Below the pieces are notes generated by a model. It saw nothing but the letters and a program-made list of their open reading frames with translations, did no database searches and had not been told where the DNA came from. A DNA stretch of 54,000 bases from Symbiodinium natans (Eukaryota > Sar > Dinophyceae > Suessiales > Symbiodiniaceae): assembly GCA_905221605.1 (NCBI GenBank), contig CAJNDS010002448.1:126001-180000 (forward strand). The letters are read 5' to 3'. Shown one piece after another: positions 1 to 9,299 of the stretch. Position 1 is the first letter of the stretch; each line of letters opens with the position of its first letter. A program made the translations under genes and the position numbers.

Positions 1-287
1 GACACAGACACACAGACACACACAGACACACACAGACACACACACACACAGACACACACAGACACACACAGAGACACACAGAGACACACAGAGACACACA
101 GAGACACACAGAGACACACAGAGACACACAGAGACACACAGAGACACACAGAGGCACACAGAGACACACAGAGACACACAGAGACACACAGAGACACACA
201 GAGACACACAGAGACACACAGAGACACACAGAGACACACAGAGACACACAGAGACAAACAGAGACACACAGACACACACAGACACAA
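1..287. repeat. (GACACACA)/(GAGACACACA)n microsatellite
   Basis: Almost uninterrupted 8-10 bp purine/CA units fill the window start. They lie just beyond the last visible polycystin exon on the minus strand, so this is probably intron sequence of that gene. The same motif in reverse complement closes the window at 53829-54000. Confidence 0.95.
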
Positions 288-310
288 AAAAAACAACAAA
301 TAGCTACTGA

Positions 311-552
311 ACAGCCTGGAGGGGAGCCCATGCTTGGAAGCCCGCGCCGTGCGTATCGCATCCCGGATCTCATCCACCAGCAGCTTGAGCTGAAGGACCA
401 GCCAGATCCCTATCGCGACTGCAGTGGGGATCAGGGTTTCCAGAGGTGTCGTCATAGGGTCCTGAAAGCATGAGATCATGTTCACGAAGGGGTAGACATG
501 GCCACCTCGATTGAACAAGAAGTTGATGGAGACATAGGTGTACAGCCCATAC
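311..552 (-). CDS. Polycystin gene exon: RGGH motif and second transmembrane helix
   Basis: Reads [20 protein letters not shown], then a hydrophobic helix ([20 protein letters not shown]) and a charged segment beginning [11 protein letters not shown]. This is the family pattern at the membrane re-entry after the extracellular domain. The exon end is uncertain; GC donors occur at several points between about 310 and 345. Downstream is microsatellite DNA, so helices 3-6 and the pore are outside the window. Confidence 0.75.
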
Positions 553-701
553 CTCAGGAGTTCTGCGATTCAGCTGCTGATCATGAACCTGAAGTTTAGA
601 AGGAATCCGGTCCCATATACTCTTCCGTGAACCCGAAGGCCCCAAGACACGCTTGAGGTTTCACCAAGACAGGGCCCGTGCCTGACATGTTCAAGGGAAT
701 C

Positions 702-732
<31 letters not shown>

Positions 733-1092
733 CAGTGAGCTGTCGTTCTGGCACGGCTATGATTCTCAGTTGACGAGCATGGTGGACACACAGCTGGCCC
801 GTCCTGATTTGCAAGACATCTCTAACTTTAAAGAACACCGGCTTTGCGCCTCTGAGTAACTGGGATGACTGTATGTCGCGCCCTGCTGAGAAGATGGCAA
901 GACGGATCTACGCATGTGCAGCAGCGAAAGCACGGTGCTTTGGCTACACTCTCATAACATTGTCATGGACTGTAGGGGCTCCCTGATTCAGACCCTGCCT
1001 TCGCTTCACGTGAGAGACTTATTGCGGTGGTGTCGCGCAAATCATGTCAAGGCTTGCAATCAATCTTAGAGCCCTGCGCCATAGACCCCAGT

Positions 1093-1126
<34 letters not shown>

Positions 1127-4100
1127 CCCCGGAAGAAAACTCCTGAACCTTCCATGAGCCATGACGCCCTGCGTTGTACACGACATAGCTCACTTCCACG
1201 CGCGCTGTCTGTTCGTCGAGCCAGGGTTGACGAGGTTCTGCCTTGCACCTCTGGCAGTGGCAAGGGACTTGGGCCTCGGGGTTTCGACCATCACCCTCGC
1301 AACAAAGCCGGCAAGGGTTCAGGGTCTGCTGTTTATCAGGTCTGTCATGATGTTAGGACAGGAAGTGCATTGCCCAGTCGGCTTCCGGGAAGCCGATTTG
1401 CGGTAGAGCTCTGAGAGCTCGACATGGCCCCTGTTGCATGGTCTCAACATTTACAGAACTACTGTGGCGATGCAGGAACCACCCTAAACCCTAGGCCCTA
1501 AACCCTAAACCCTAAACCCTAAACCCTCAACCTGAGAAGAAACTCAAAAATCCTGAACCTCTGAGCCATAGCACCAGCCGCAAAGGCAGCTTGCAAGGTC
1601 ACCCCTGGAATGCGCATAGTTGCAGCCATCCTCGGATTTCTTGCACCCTCAACCTGCTGTGGCACATGCCGTCTGGAGGTTGATTATCATTATTATCATT
1701 ATTCTTGTTATTGTTAGTATTATTATTATTACTGCTATGATTATTATTATTTTTATAAAGGGCTTGTAGGGTTGGGGGTGGTATGAACTATAATATAATA
1801 TAGTTCATAAAACCCTAAACCCTATAAGCCCGAAACTTATCCTAAACGTTCAGGGTGATGTGCCACCAGCCACAAGCACAAGTTGCTATTCTCAAGATGG
1901 TCCAAGCATCTTCCATGTCCAGCACGGTCCTGAGGGGAGCTAGAACCCACCAAACCTGTGTGCCCCAAAAGCTGCGTTCCGAGGATTTTGGGGGGTGGGG
2001 GTGCATTTTTCCTTTAAGTGTTCTTAAGTGGGTTGTGTATAATCCTCGACGTGCCTGAAGCACATCAAGCCTGGGTTCTAGCTTCGACCCTTGACTGCCT
2101 GGAAGAGCACTATAGGGCCCTTAGACAGAAGAGGCTTGTGGAATTGGAGGCTTCTGGGATTTGGGAACTTTTGCTGTTGGCATTTCTTGCCCCAGCCGCC
2201 TCTGCATGTCCTGCAGCGTGTCCACGCCCGGAAGCAGGTACCTCAACGCATTGGCACTACCCGCAAGACTTGGCAGGGACGGGGAGTGGGAAGACGGCAG
2301 GAATCAAACGGAGCTGGAGTGCTTAAAGGGGGTGGTTTCGTTTGTTTGAGGGGGGGGGGGGTTGCCGATTTTTCCTGTTCTGCATCTCCTTGAGGCTTCG
2401 GATGTTTTGGCAGTTCAGGAGGGTTTTTTGGAGGGTCGGGGCTTCGGGATTTGAGGCCCACGGGTGACATACTTGATGGGCGAGAGGATCACGTACCTAC
2501 CCCAACCCCGATATATCCTCAGCCGAGGCACTGGGTCCGCGAGAAGCCCGAGAACAATTGTGCGGAGGGCCGCTCCGGACTGAGATCTCCAAGTGAACTT
2601 GGTGTGCCTCTGGGCATAAGATTCTGAACGCCTTGCAATATGGCTACTTAGAATAGGGGTATTGTAGTTTGAAGCGTTCAACAGCAGACCCAATCGACTT
2701 CTGACAATCTGAGCTTGACCCAGCGATCTGCTCTTGAAGAGACGGCGCGGTGATGTTTACGACTCGGTAGAGGCGACGAGCCGAACATTGGCTGAAAGTC
2801 TCTGTGCAGGCTCGAGGAGCCTAATGAATTGCGAGCTGAAGGCTTACCATAGATCTAACCCCTGTCTTGCATGCCTTGAAAACCGCTATCTAGCCTGACG
2901 CACTCAAGCTCACGCGTCCATGTAGAGCATTCCCACATCTATTCTAGAGCTAGATCTGCTCATCAAAGTATGCACAATGAACACGCCCGTCTTGAGTCAT
3001 GCAGAGCGACGCAGTTGAACACGTCTGCCGCTATAGGCTATAGGAGGCACTTTCTTTCCAGTTTCCCAAGAGATAGCACGGCCGAATTTTGGGCCTTTGC
3101 CGCCCAGTTGCAAGGCTTGCCCAGCCAAGCTGCAAACAAAGTTGGATCCTCTGCTGGTGACTGTCTCAGAAGCAGAAGCAATCGACAGCAGTGTCGTGGC
3201 CATCCGGCAAGCACGTAGAAGCTCTGTAGGAGTAGCGGTACAGCAAAAGAATACGTGTGTCGGCTATCGGCATAGTGTATTCAACCTGACTTAGGGCTTT
3301 GCGTTTCAAAGGGCTAGATCATTTGGTTTGGGGGAGCTGCGGCCTGCGCAAGTCTGTTGACTTTATGACTTTGGTCCAAGCACAACCTACAATGACTTGG
3401 GTTATGTTGACAGTTTCGCCACCTGGTCCTGGTCTACTGTTCGGAGTCGGATCTGAATTTCAACAACTACCCGACCTGGCTCCTCATGATATTGTTTGTT
3501 GGAGGGGGGCAATGATGAATTACTTGTTGGATGATGCAGTTAGGTGAAGGCAAACTCCTTTTCCCAGGTATAAAGCCTGTCACCGCAAGCCCAGCCCCCC
3601 AAGAGTCCGTCAGCGAGGGGATCTTGCATTCGCCTTGCTCAGCAGCAATCTGACGCAGTCGGATGCCTCCCACAAGCCTCGGTGTTGTCTGCGAAGCGGA
3701 GCTGTTTCAAGTACCCGAAGCTCCCTGGCCCTATGGAAGATGGTTTCCGGGTTAACTCGGGTATGGAAGCACACGAAGGTCAGGCACACACCACATCCCG
3801 CTCCTGCTTGGGATGGTGGCACAGCACCAGCCTACCACCACGTGTGAGGGTGGCTATTTCTTGGGGCTGTTTTCGATCTTTCTCGGAGCCATGAGGCGAA
3901 GGAGTACATAAACCAAAACCAAACATACTTTTTGAACGTTGCTCGGAATTGTTGGGGCAGAGTTGCGAGTTGCATGCAATTGCTTGCTCGGCGGAGGCTT
4001 AAACACTGTCGAAGCTTAAACATGCTTAAACCATTCCGCCACCTCAGCCGTCCGCCGAATCAAAACGAGCCTATGCAGTCCCCCCCCACCCCCACTCCCC

Positions 4101-7100
4101 AGATCTCCTAGATGCCGGCACTCGGCTTGGAGTAGTGGAGATACTCGTTGGGCACTGGCGCTGCCGTACCTCGGCTTCTGCGAGAGGACGACGCTACGAT
4201 TGAACGACAGTGTTGGGGCGCTACCCCGCAGCTACCTCGATGTGAGTCAGGCGCCCTCCACGCATTGGTGGCACAATCCCCCTGTTTTATATTCTTCCGT
4301 GCGGCATATCAGCATAAAGCCGCATACGAACTGGTAATTGCAAAGCACTCCGCAAGGCAGCCGTCGTCCGGCAAAACTTAACCAACACGTTTTTTGAGCT
4401 TGAGCAAAGAACCCTAAACCCTGAACCCTAAAAATAAACCCTAAACCCTAAACCCCGAATTACTGGGCTGCTGCGGTTGGCCCTTCAGTCTCCATCAAGA
4501 CCCAGTGACGGTAGTCCCGAAATAGCCAGGACCGCGGCAAGGCTGACACGTTGCCTGGGTTGCTCTTAGAACCCTAAACCCCAAACCCACAAACCCTAAA
4601 CCCTTGAACCCCGAGACGAAAAAACCCTTCAGCACACATGTCAGGCTCAGGGGCCTCGGAGCAACCAACAAGTGAATGCCGGGGAGCCAGGGGGCTGAGG
4701 GTTTATAGGGTTCAGGAAGAGAAAGAAAGAGCGAGATAGAGCGAGAGAGAGAGAGAGAGGCAGCGAGAGAGAGAGAGAAAGAGACGGGGAGAGAGAGATA
4801 GAGAGAGAGAGAGAGAGCGAGGGAGAGAGAGAGAGAGAGAGAGGGAGAGACAAAGAGGCCGGGGTTTGGAGAGATTTGCTGGGAGATGTCAAATCTGAGA
4901 GTTCATACCATCCCTTACAGCCGCAACAGCTTGAGGTACTGCTTGGTTATGTGTAGACAGAGGACACAAACCCTAAGCCCTAAACCCTAAACCCTAAACC
5001 CCAACCCTAAACATGGCATCTCAAGCCTCAGCTGGCGAGTAGCTGCTTGGAGTCGTTGCCCCGAGGACCGCGGGGGCCGGTTCGCTGTACGTCCACCCCG
5101 TGCGAACCTCGCAGCATCACAGCGCATGTCAGTGGACTCATCATATTGCGCGGGTGCGTAGGGTTTAGGATGGCATGAAATGCATGAGCTGCTGCAAGTC
5201 TAGGGCTTCGGGATGCTGGGAAGAGGGGGAACTTTTAGGCTGAAGTTCCTTAAGTGCACAAGCAATTTGTTGAATCTTTCGCCGCGTCAAGTGCAAAGCC
5301 TTGAAGGTTTCCTGCGCTCGGTTCATGCGAAGGTGAGGGTCTAGCCGGTTAAAGGAGGGATGCACGAAACGGAGAGCCAGGGCAACAGTACCCGTCTCGA
5401 CTGAAGCCTTAGGCCCATGGCACGACCATGGACACAGCAGATTTCTAACGCAACTGTGCAACAGAACCACCTGCGGCGCATTCCCTGTGCCCACCAAGCC
5501 ACCAAGCTGCGGCCCAATTCCGGGCAGCAGAAGGGAGAATGTACCAATGTGCCCCGTCCACGAGTCCTAAATTCAAAAACCGAACCCAGAAGCCTTCATC
5601 CTGAATCCCTAAACCCCAAACCCTAAACCCCTAACCCCTAACCCCTAAACCCTAAACCCTAAACCCCAAACCCTAAACCCTAAACCCCTAAACCCTAAAC
5701 CCTAAACCCTAAACCAGCAGCCGTGACAAGGAGCCAAGGTGGGCAGAAGACCAAGCCGCATCCATGACCAGAACTGCGCAATCGAGGTGACGTTGGTCAA
5801 GCCCCTGAAGGGTTTAGGCTTTAGGGTTTAGGGTTTAGGGTTTGAAAGCTGCCGGTGCTGCTGGGGGGCTTTACGGTTAGATTTGGGGGGGGTACAAAAG
5901 ACAGCTCCTAGACCCCAAGACCCCACACAACAGCCTATTGAATCGATAGCTCACTCAAAATCGGGGTTCCCCCTCAGGTTCAACCTCACCCACAAAAGCA
6001 GTTTCACCCTCAGAAGAAGAACCCACCAATGGGATCACAGGGGCTTTCCCAAAACGAGGGAGCCCACAATAACAATAATCTTTACTCGAGGACCCCCCCC
6101 AAACTATCCCGATTTGTGGAAAGTTGCTTGACCCATTGACCCTAAATCCTAAACCCTAAACCCTATGTGGGGAACCCCACAACCCCCCCAAACGATATAC
6201 CCTAAACCCTAAACCCTAAACCCTAAACCCTAAACCCTAAACCCTAAACCCTAAACCCTAAACCCTAAACCCTAAACCCTAAACCCTTGCGCCCGGGACT
6301 CCGATGTCCGAATTCCCCGCTCCAGGCGAAGTTCGCGTTCTCGTGGATGTCGCGCTCGTAGGCCTGGGGGTTGCCATATGCATATGGGTTTAGGGTTTAG
6401 GGTTTAGGGTTTAGGGTTTAGGGTTTAGGGTTTGGGGTTTGGGGTTTGGGGTTTAGGTTTTAGGGATATTAGGGTTTATGGGGTTTAAGGTTATTGGGTG
6501 TTTAGGGTTATTAGCGCTGTATTGCCACCAGGGTTTAGGGTTTAGAGATATTGGGGTTTAGGGTTATTGGGGTTATTAGGGATTTCGGGAGATTAGGGTT
6601 TAGGGCTATTCGGATTTATGGATTATTAGGGTTATTCGGGTTTAGGGTTATTAGGGTTTAGGGTTCTTTGGGTTGAGGGTTATTCGGGTTTCGGGTTTAG
6701 GGTTTATTCTGAAAGGTTGTTAGAACGGGTTTCCGGGTTCGGGCATTGTCGGGTTCAGGGGTTAGGGGGAGGTTAGGATTGTTGAATTTGTGGGGTTTGG
6801 GCAGGGGAGGGGGATTAGAGTTTGGGTGAGGGAGGCGCACAAACATGGAAAACACGAGATTCGGGATCAAGGGCTCAAACAAAGATCTCACAGAAGTTCG
6901 CACTATAGACTTGAGACACAAGTAGGCGTAGGTCATACTTGTCTATCCTCAACCCTCGTCCCTACCTAGACCCTGGACCCAGCCTAGACCCTACTTACCT
7001 GTAGCCCTTGGGTCACCAGCTCGGACCCTACATAGATGCTTTGTTTCCTTCCGGGCTCCTGCCTTTCGCCCGGCTCTGCCAGGGACAGCTGAACTTCGCC

Positions 7101-7438
7101 CCCACAGCCATGCAACCCTCCACTTGCAAAGCCCTTTTGACTCAGGAAATTTGAGAATCTGGCCAAAAAAAGGCACAATTCTGTTGCACGTGCTGCAGCT
7201 CGGAACTCCCAAGCCTAGACCTTCCTGCACCTGCGACATCTGCAGTCTCAAACTGATGCCATAGAATTGCACATAGAAGCCCCCCCCTCCAACGTTCTGA
7301 CCGCGAGCCCAACACCCTCGCCTCCTGCATGGCAAACTCCACTTCCTGCTGGAGCAAGCCCATGCTAAGCACAGTGAAGGACAGCAAGAGGAGGATGGTC
7401 CAGGGGAGCTGCAAGAAGTTATGCTCCGTGTCAATCTC
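311..7438 (-). CDS. Polycystin (PKD/TRPP-type) cation channel gene, multi-exon, 3' part outside the window
   Basis: Partial gene for a polycystin-family channel, a six-helix membrane cation channel with a large extracellular domain between helices 1 and 2. Exons read on the minus strand, in family order: 7325-7438 (helix 1, [17 protein letters not shown]), 6302-6363 ([14 protein letters not shown]), about 5720-5804 ([15 protein letters not shown]), 3584-3688 (LVGGIRLRQ, then a Cys), about 2187-2268 ([17 protein letters not shown]), 1168-1237 or longer ([18 protein letters not shown]) and about 311-552 ([14 protein letters not shown], then helix 2 and [11 protein letters not shown]). All are recognisable polycystin motifs in the expected N-to-C order over 7 kb. 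Junctions giving the best family match are GA-AG (7324/6364 and 6301/5805) and GC-AG (1167/553), typical of dinoflagellates. Missing are the true N-terminus and helices 3-6 including the pore. Further exons probably lie between those listed. Family assignment is strong; some exon ends are approximate. Confidence 0.8.
709..732. repeat. Poly-G run (24 G) in polycystin intron
   Basis: Uninterrupted 24 G on the plus strand, preceded by six T and a C. It lies in the intron 553-1167 and is complementary to the C run at 1094-1125 in the same intron. Confidence 0.95.
1094..1125. repeat. Poly-C run (32 C) in polycystin intron
   Basis: Uninterrupted 32 C, followed by a G, four C and a purine-rich GGAAGAAAA. 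With the run at 709-732 it forms an inverted repeat inside one intron. Homopolymers of this length are also prone to assembly error. Confidence 0.95.
1168..1237 (-). CDS. Polycystin gene exon: WLDEQT...VYNA motif
   Basis: Encodes [19 protein letters not shown], the conserved end of the polycystin extracellular domain. The best junction to the next exon uses a GC donor (1167-1166) and a TGAG acceptor (553-554). This yields Val-Tyr-Asn-Ala-Gly-Tyr-Gly-Leu, as in relatives. The open frame extends upstream to about 1320 through a Cys-rich stretch ([10 protein letters not shown]), so the exon may start earlier. Confidence 0.75.
1482..1526. repeat. CCCTAAA tract
   Basis: About six telomere-type heptamers, the first diverged. 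Confidence 0.9.
1682..1758. repeat. ATT-type trinucleotide microsatellite
   Basis: Imperfect TTA/ATT triplets with occasional C or G substitutions, inside the polycystin locus. Confidence 0.85.
2187..2268 (-). CDS. Polycystin gene exon: [15 protein letters not shown] segment
   Basis: The minus frame reads [20 protein letters not shown]. In this family a segment of the form leucine-proline, then aspartate-rich, then a short amphipathic helix precedes the WLD-x-x-T motif. The order and phase fit, but both splice sites are tentative (GA donor at 2186 assumed). Confidence 0.5.
3584..3688 (-). CDS. Polycystin gene exon: GGIRLRQ motif
   Basis: Thirty-five codons between a CGCAG acceptor and a GTGACA donor. 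[10 protein letters not shown] followed within about ten residues by Glu-Cys is the conserved mid-domain signature of polycystin extracellular regions. It is in the expected order relative to the exons at 5.7 kb and 2.2 kb. Confidence 0.75.
4464..4564 (-). CDS. Candidate polycystin-locus exon flanked by telomere-type tracts
   Basis: About 100 nt between two CCCTAAA tracts (4411-4452 and 4571-4604). One minus-strand frame reads [20 protein letters not shown] between an AAG acceptor and a GTAATT donor. It lies between the FWSWM and GGIRLRQ exons, where other polycystins have a variable linker, so membership in the gene is plausible. Frame phase with the next exon is not settled. Confidence 0.4.
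4712..4857. repeat. GA-rich microsatellite
   Basis: Nearly pure purine (GAGA with interspersed GGGA and GATA). The serine/leucine-only open frame on the minus strand here is a by-product of the repeat. Confidence 0.9.
4969..5012. repeat. CCCTAAA tract
   Basis: About five heptamers with two single-base variants. The segment to its right (5013-5150) has an open minus frame but no motif I recognise. Confidence 0.9.
5168..5415 (-). CDS. Candidate exon inside the polycystin locus, function unknown
   Basis: A minus-strand frame stays open for more than 80 codons, basic and helical in character (motifs [17 protein letters not shown] and [11 protein letters not shown]), ending at the start of a telomere-type tract. 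It lies between two firm polycystin exons on the same strand, so it is either an extra exon of that gene or intronic open sequence. It has no polycystin motif I recognise. Confidence 0.3.
5605..5714. repeat. CCCTAAA tract, 110 bp
   Basis: About fifteen heptamers, several with an extra C. On the minus strand this is a TTTAGGG array directly next to the FWSWM exon of the polycystin gene, at the 5' end of an intron. Confidence 0.95.
5716..5804 (-). CDS. Polycystin gene exon: extracellular FWSWM motif
   Basis: Encodes [20 protein letters not shown] and a following Pro. The Val-x-Ser-x-x-x-Phe-Trp-x-Trp-Met motif followed by a Gly-Leu-Leu-Pro turn is a hallmark of the polycystin extracellular domain. 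The acceptor is TTCAG at 5805-5807. The donor is either GC at 5734 or GT at 5714, the latter placing a long TTTAGGG array (minus-strand sense) directly at the intron start. Confidence 0.75.
5809..5842. repeat. TTTAGGG tract at the 3' end of a polycystin intron
   Basis: Four to five heptamers, ending at the TTCAG acceptor of the exon at 5720-5804 when read on the minus strand. It is in inverted orientation to the tract 6198-6287 at the other end of the same intron. Confidence 0.95.
6139..6287. repeat. CCCTAAA tract in two blocks
   Basis: Heptamers at 6139-6164 and a near-perfect run of about twelve at 6198-6287. The run begins 15 nt inside the GA donor of the intron 5805-6301. Confidence 0.95.
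6302..6363 (-). CDS. Polycystin gene exon: start of extracellular domain
   Basis: A 62 nt exon encoding [20 protein letters not shown] plus two bases. The motif Asn-Ala-Asn-Phe-Ala followed by Gly-x-Phe-Gly-His is characteristic of protist polycystins just after helix 1. The split Arg codon (CG|G) completed by the next exon restores the family spacing exactly when the donor is GAGTCC. The exon sits between a TTTAGGG tract on its right (6387-6440, plus strand) and a CCCTAAA tract on its left (6198-6287). Confidence 0.75.
6387..6705. repeat. TTTAGGG tract decaying into a degenerate G/T-rich stretch
   Basis: A clean array at 6387-6450 passes into 250 bp of variants such as TTATTAGGG and TTTATGGGG. 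This is the pattern of a telomere-type array that has accumulated mutations. No coding frame is evident in 6450-6990. Confidence 0.9.
7325..7438 (-). CDS. Polycystin gene exon: first transmembrane helix
   Basis: Thirty-eight codons between a CTCAG acceptor and a GA donor. Acidic and polar residues lead into a hydrophobic helix ([17 protein letters not shown]) and then an amphipathic stretch ending VEFAMQ. Joining it at phase 0 to the exon at 6302-6363 gives the usual polycystin sequence entering the extracellular domain. An open frame directly upstream (7439-7745) is rich in Glu, Ser and Lys and may hold cytosolic N-terminal sequence, but I cannot fix its splice sites. Confidence 0.7.
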
Positions 7439-7964
7439 CTGAGGCGATCAGCATTTCTTGGACTCTGAGGCTTTTTGACAGGAGCTTGCTCATCTCTTGC
7501 GGTTCCTTTTCGTCCGTGGTGTTCTGGGCCCTTGTGTTCTGACTGGCTTCTCCCACCACATCAACAGTCTCTGAGGAGCACAATAAGGAATTATGACTCC
7601 CGATCGTGTCTACAGTGTCTACTGTTTCTTTTGTGGAGAACCGCGTGCCCAAAATCCAAGGTTCAGGAGCTCTCGACAACTTGTTTGGCGATTCGGGACT
7701 GAGCTGTAGGTAAAGGTAGCGATTTCTGCTACTGACACCGTACACCCCTTTTACAGCATCTCCTGCCTCGCTTCAAAAAGAAGTATATCTAGACGTCTGC
7801 CCTGTTTATTCTGTTTTTTTTTTTTGTGGAGGGGGTCTGTCTTTAGCGTTGTTGCGACAGCGCTTGGCGCGCTTGCAGGCTTGAACACGCCCTCCACAGT
7901 AACATTCGTGTTGCCTCTCTCTCTCTCTCAATGCAGCCCACACTCACACCTCAACTGACAAGTC

Positions 7965-8300
7965 TCATTGCGGATGTACTCGAGGTAAACATTCTGTGGG
8001 ACGCCAACGATGGTAGCAACCTCTGCGTAAGATGTGACCTTGGCTGCAAGCTTCCGACTTTTGGCCTGGGCACCGCAACATAGGAAGCTCAAACCTGAAA
8101 CCCTTTTGAAAGCCGGACTTGCTGACCTTCCTTAAACTCGAAACCCAAAGGCGAAACTCTAAACTGCAACTCACACGTTCAGCGTTCCCGGGTCGTGCCA
8201 AGCTTCTCCCCCAAGGGTCTGTAGGGTTTCCGGCCCAAAGCTCCTGCCCAAACCTGGTAACCTCGTCCAACAACTCCCTACACCTGGCTTGGAGGCTCAT
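7965..8300 (-). CDS. Candidate coding region, function unknown
   Basis: A minus-strand frame of 111 codons begins ATG and SLQARCRELLDEVTRFGQEL, helix-like and charged, before becoming less protein-like. It lies upstream of the polycystin gene on the same strand and could be its cytosolic N-terminal exon or that of another gene. No domain recognised. Confidence 0.25.
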   Translation of the reverse strand: MSLQARCRELLDEVTRFGQELWAGNPTDPWGRSLARPGNAERVSCSLEFRLWVSSLRKVSKSGFQKGFRFELPMLRCPGQKSEACSQGHILRRGCYHRWRPTECLPRVHPQ

Positions 8301-8681
8301 GGGTAGCTCTAAGTAGGGTTAGAACTATGGGAACTTTTTGCAACCAGGTCTCTTGCAGCCAGCCGGGTCCTTCTGAGAAACCTCCCTTCCTGTGTAGGAA
8401 CTACTACTCATAACCATTATAACCTTACCTATAATACTTATAATTACCCATGAGCCTCCAAGTGTCTGAGCAGCCGAGCAACCTTCTGGCTATTCAGACG
8501 GTCCACTGCCTTCTTAACAGCCTCGGAAGTCTGATGATCTTTGCCCTGTAAGTGTAGACTCTAGAAGCTTGAGTACCCGTTGTGGTCACGCGGTGGCAGA
8601 GTTTCGTCCGAACCAAGACCATTGGCCTAAGAGCGAGTGACATGTCATGTCCCAAACCTGCCGGAACTTATGGCCAATAAA

Positions 8682-8880
8682 GCCTAAACCCTAAACCCTC
8701 AACCCTCAACCCTCAGCCCTAAACCCTAAACCCTGTACACATCCCAGCCACGAATGGACTTCAGACCAGACAGGCTTCACGCCTGACTGCCAACATGGTT
8801 CGAGCCTGAAAGTTCCCATTGCTTGGCGGGATGACCTGAACCCTAAACCCTAAACCCTAAACCCTAAACCCTAAACCCCT
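8682..8880. repeat. Two CCCTAAA tracts flanking a 100 bp segment
   Basis: Arrays at 8682-8733 and 8837-8880 enclose 8734-8836, which is open on both strands (plus frame CTHPSHEWTSDQTGF; minus frames also open). Such tract-exon-tract arrangements recur in this window. The strand of any exon here is undecided. Confidence 0.8.
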
Positions 8881-9037
8881 GTCCACCTGGACTTTGACGC
8901 GATGGCAGAGGCACAGGCGGATGTTTCGTTGAAAGGCCCCCTGAAAAAAGACCAAGGCCAGGGCTCCCCCGGATGCGTAAAGAAACGGACCCAAGGGATT
9001 GAAGAGAAAACCCCAGGATGAGTGGTCATCCACCCGT

Positions 9038-9298
9038 TTAGGGGTTTAGGGTTTTTGGGTTTAGGGATTCAGGGTTGCATGGTTTGCAAATGGCATCAAA
9101 TCCAGTGGGACTACCCGCCGGGCTTCGGGCCACCCTTTCAGGTAGGATCCGACAGCTGAGGCGAAGAAAACTACAGCGTGAAGCCTCCACCGATCCTTTG
9201 TTAAACCCCAAAAGCTGGCGAAGCCCGCAAACCAAAATTCCAGTGTCAATTCTACAATGTTCCAAAGTCCTGAAATCCCCCATTTCGCCCCAAGCCAC
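9038..9298 (-). CDS. Possible polycystin-like membrane exon of a second, upstream gene copy
   Basis: The minus frame reads ISGLWNIVELTLEFWFAGFA, a second hydrophobic stretch (HAVVFFASAVGSYL) and then VVPLDLMPFANHAT. The Leu-Trp-Asn-x-x-Glu start is like the third-helix region of polycystins, a part of the protein that lies beyond the window for the gene at 0.3-7.4 kb. A tandem paralogue on the same strand would explain it. The plus strand is also open here, so this is tentative. Confidence 0.35.
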   Translation of the reverse strand: MAWGEMGDFRTLEHCRIDTGILVCGLRQLLGFNKGSVEASRCSFLRLSCRILPERVARSPAGSPTGFDAICKPCNPESLNPKTLNP

Positions 9299-9299
9299 A

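Noticed and set aside
3411-3510. A Trk-type potassium transporter exon (plus frame ending [16 protein letters not shown])
   Set aside because: The short plus-strand frame lies within the minus-strand polycystin gene, next to its firm exon at 3584-3688, and has only a loose match to the Trk motif.
4647-4892. Serine/leucine-rich protein on the minus strand
   Set aside because: It encodes only the GA microsatellite.
6198-6450. A true chromosome end
   Set aside because: Tracts are short, occur in both orientations throughout and lie between coding exons of one gene.
8795-8812. tRNA T-arm-like GGTTCGAGCC
   Set aside because: No acceptor stem or anticodon arm can be folded around it. I found no convincing tRNA or rRNA gene.
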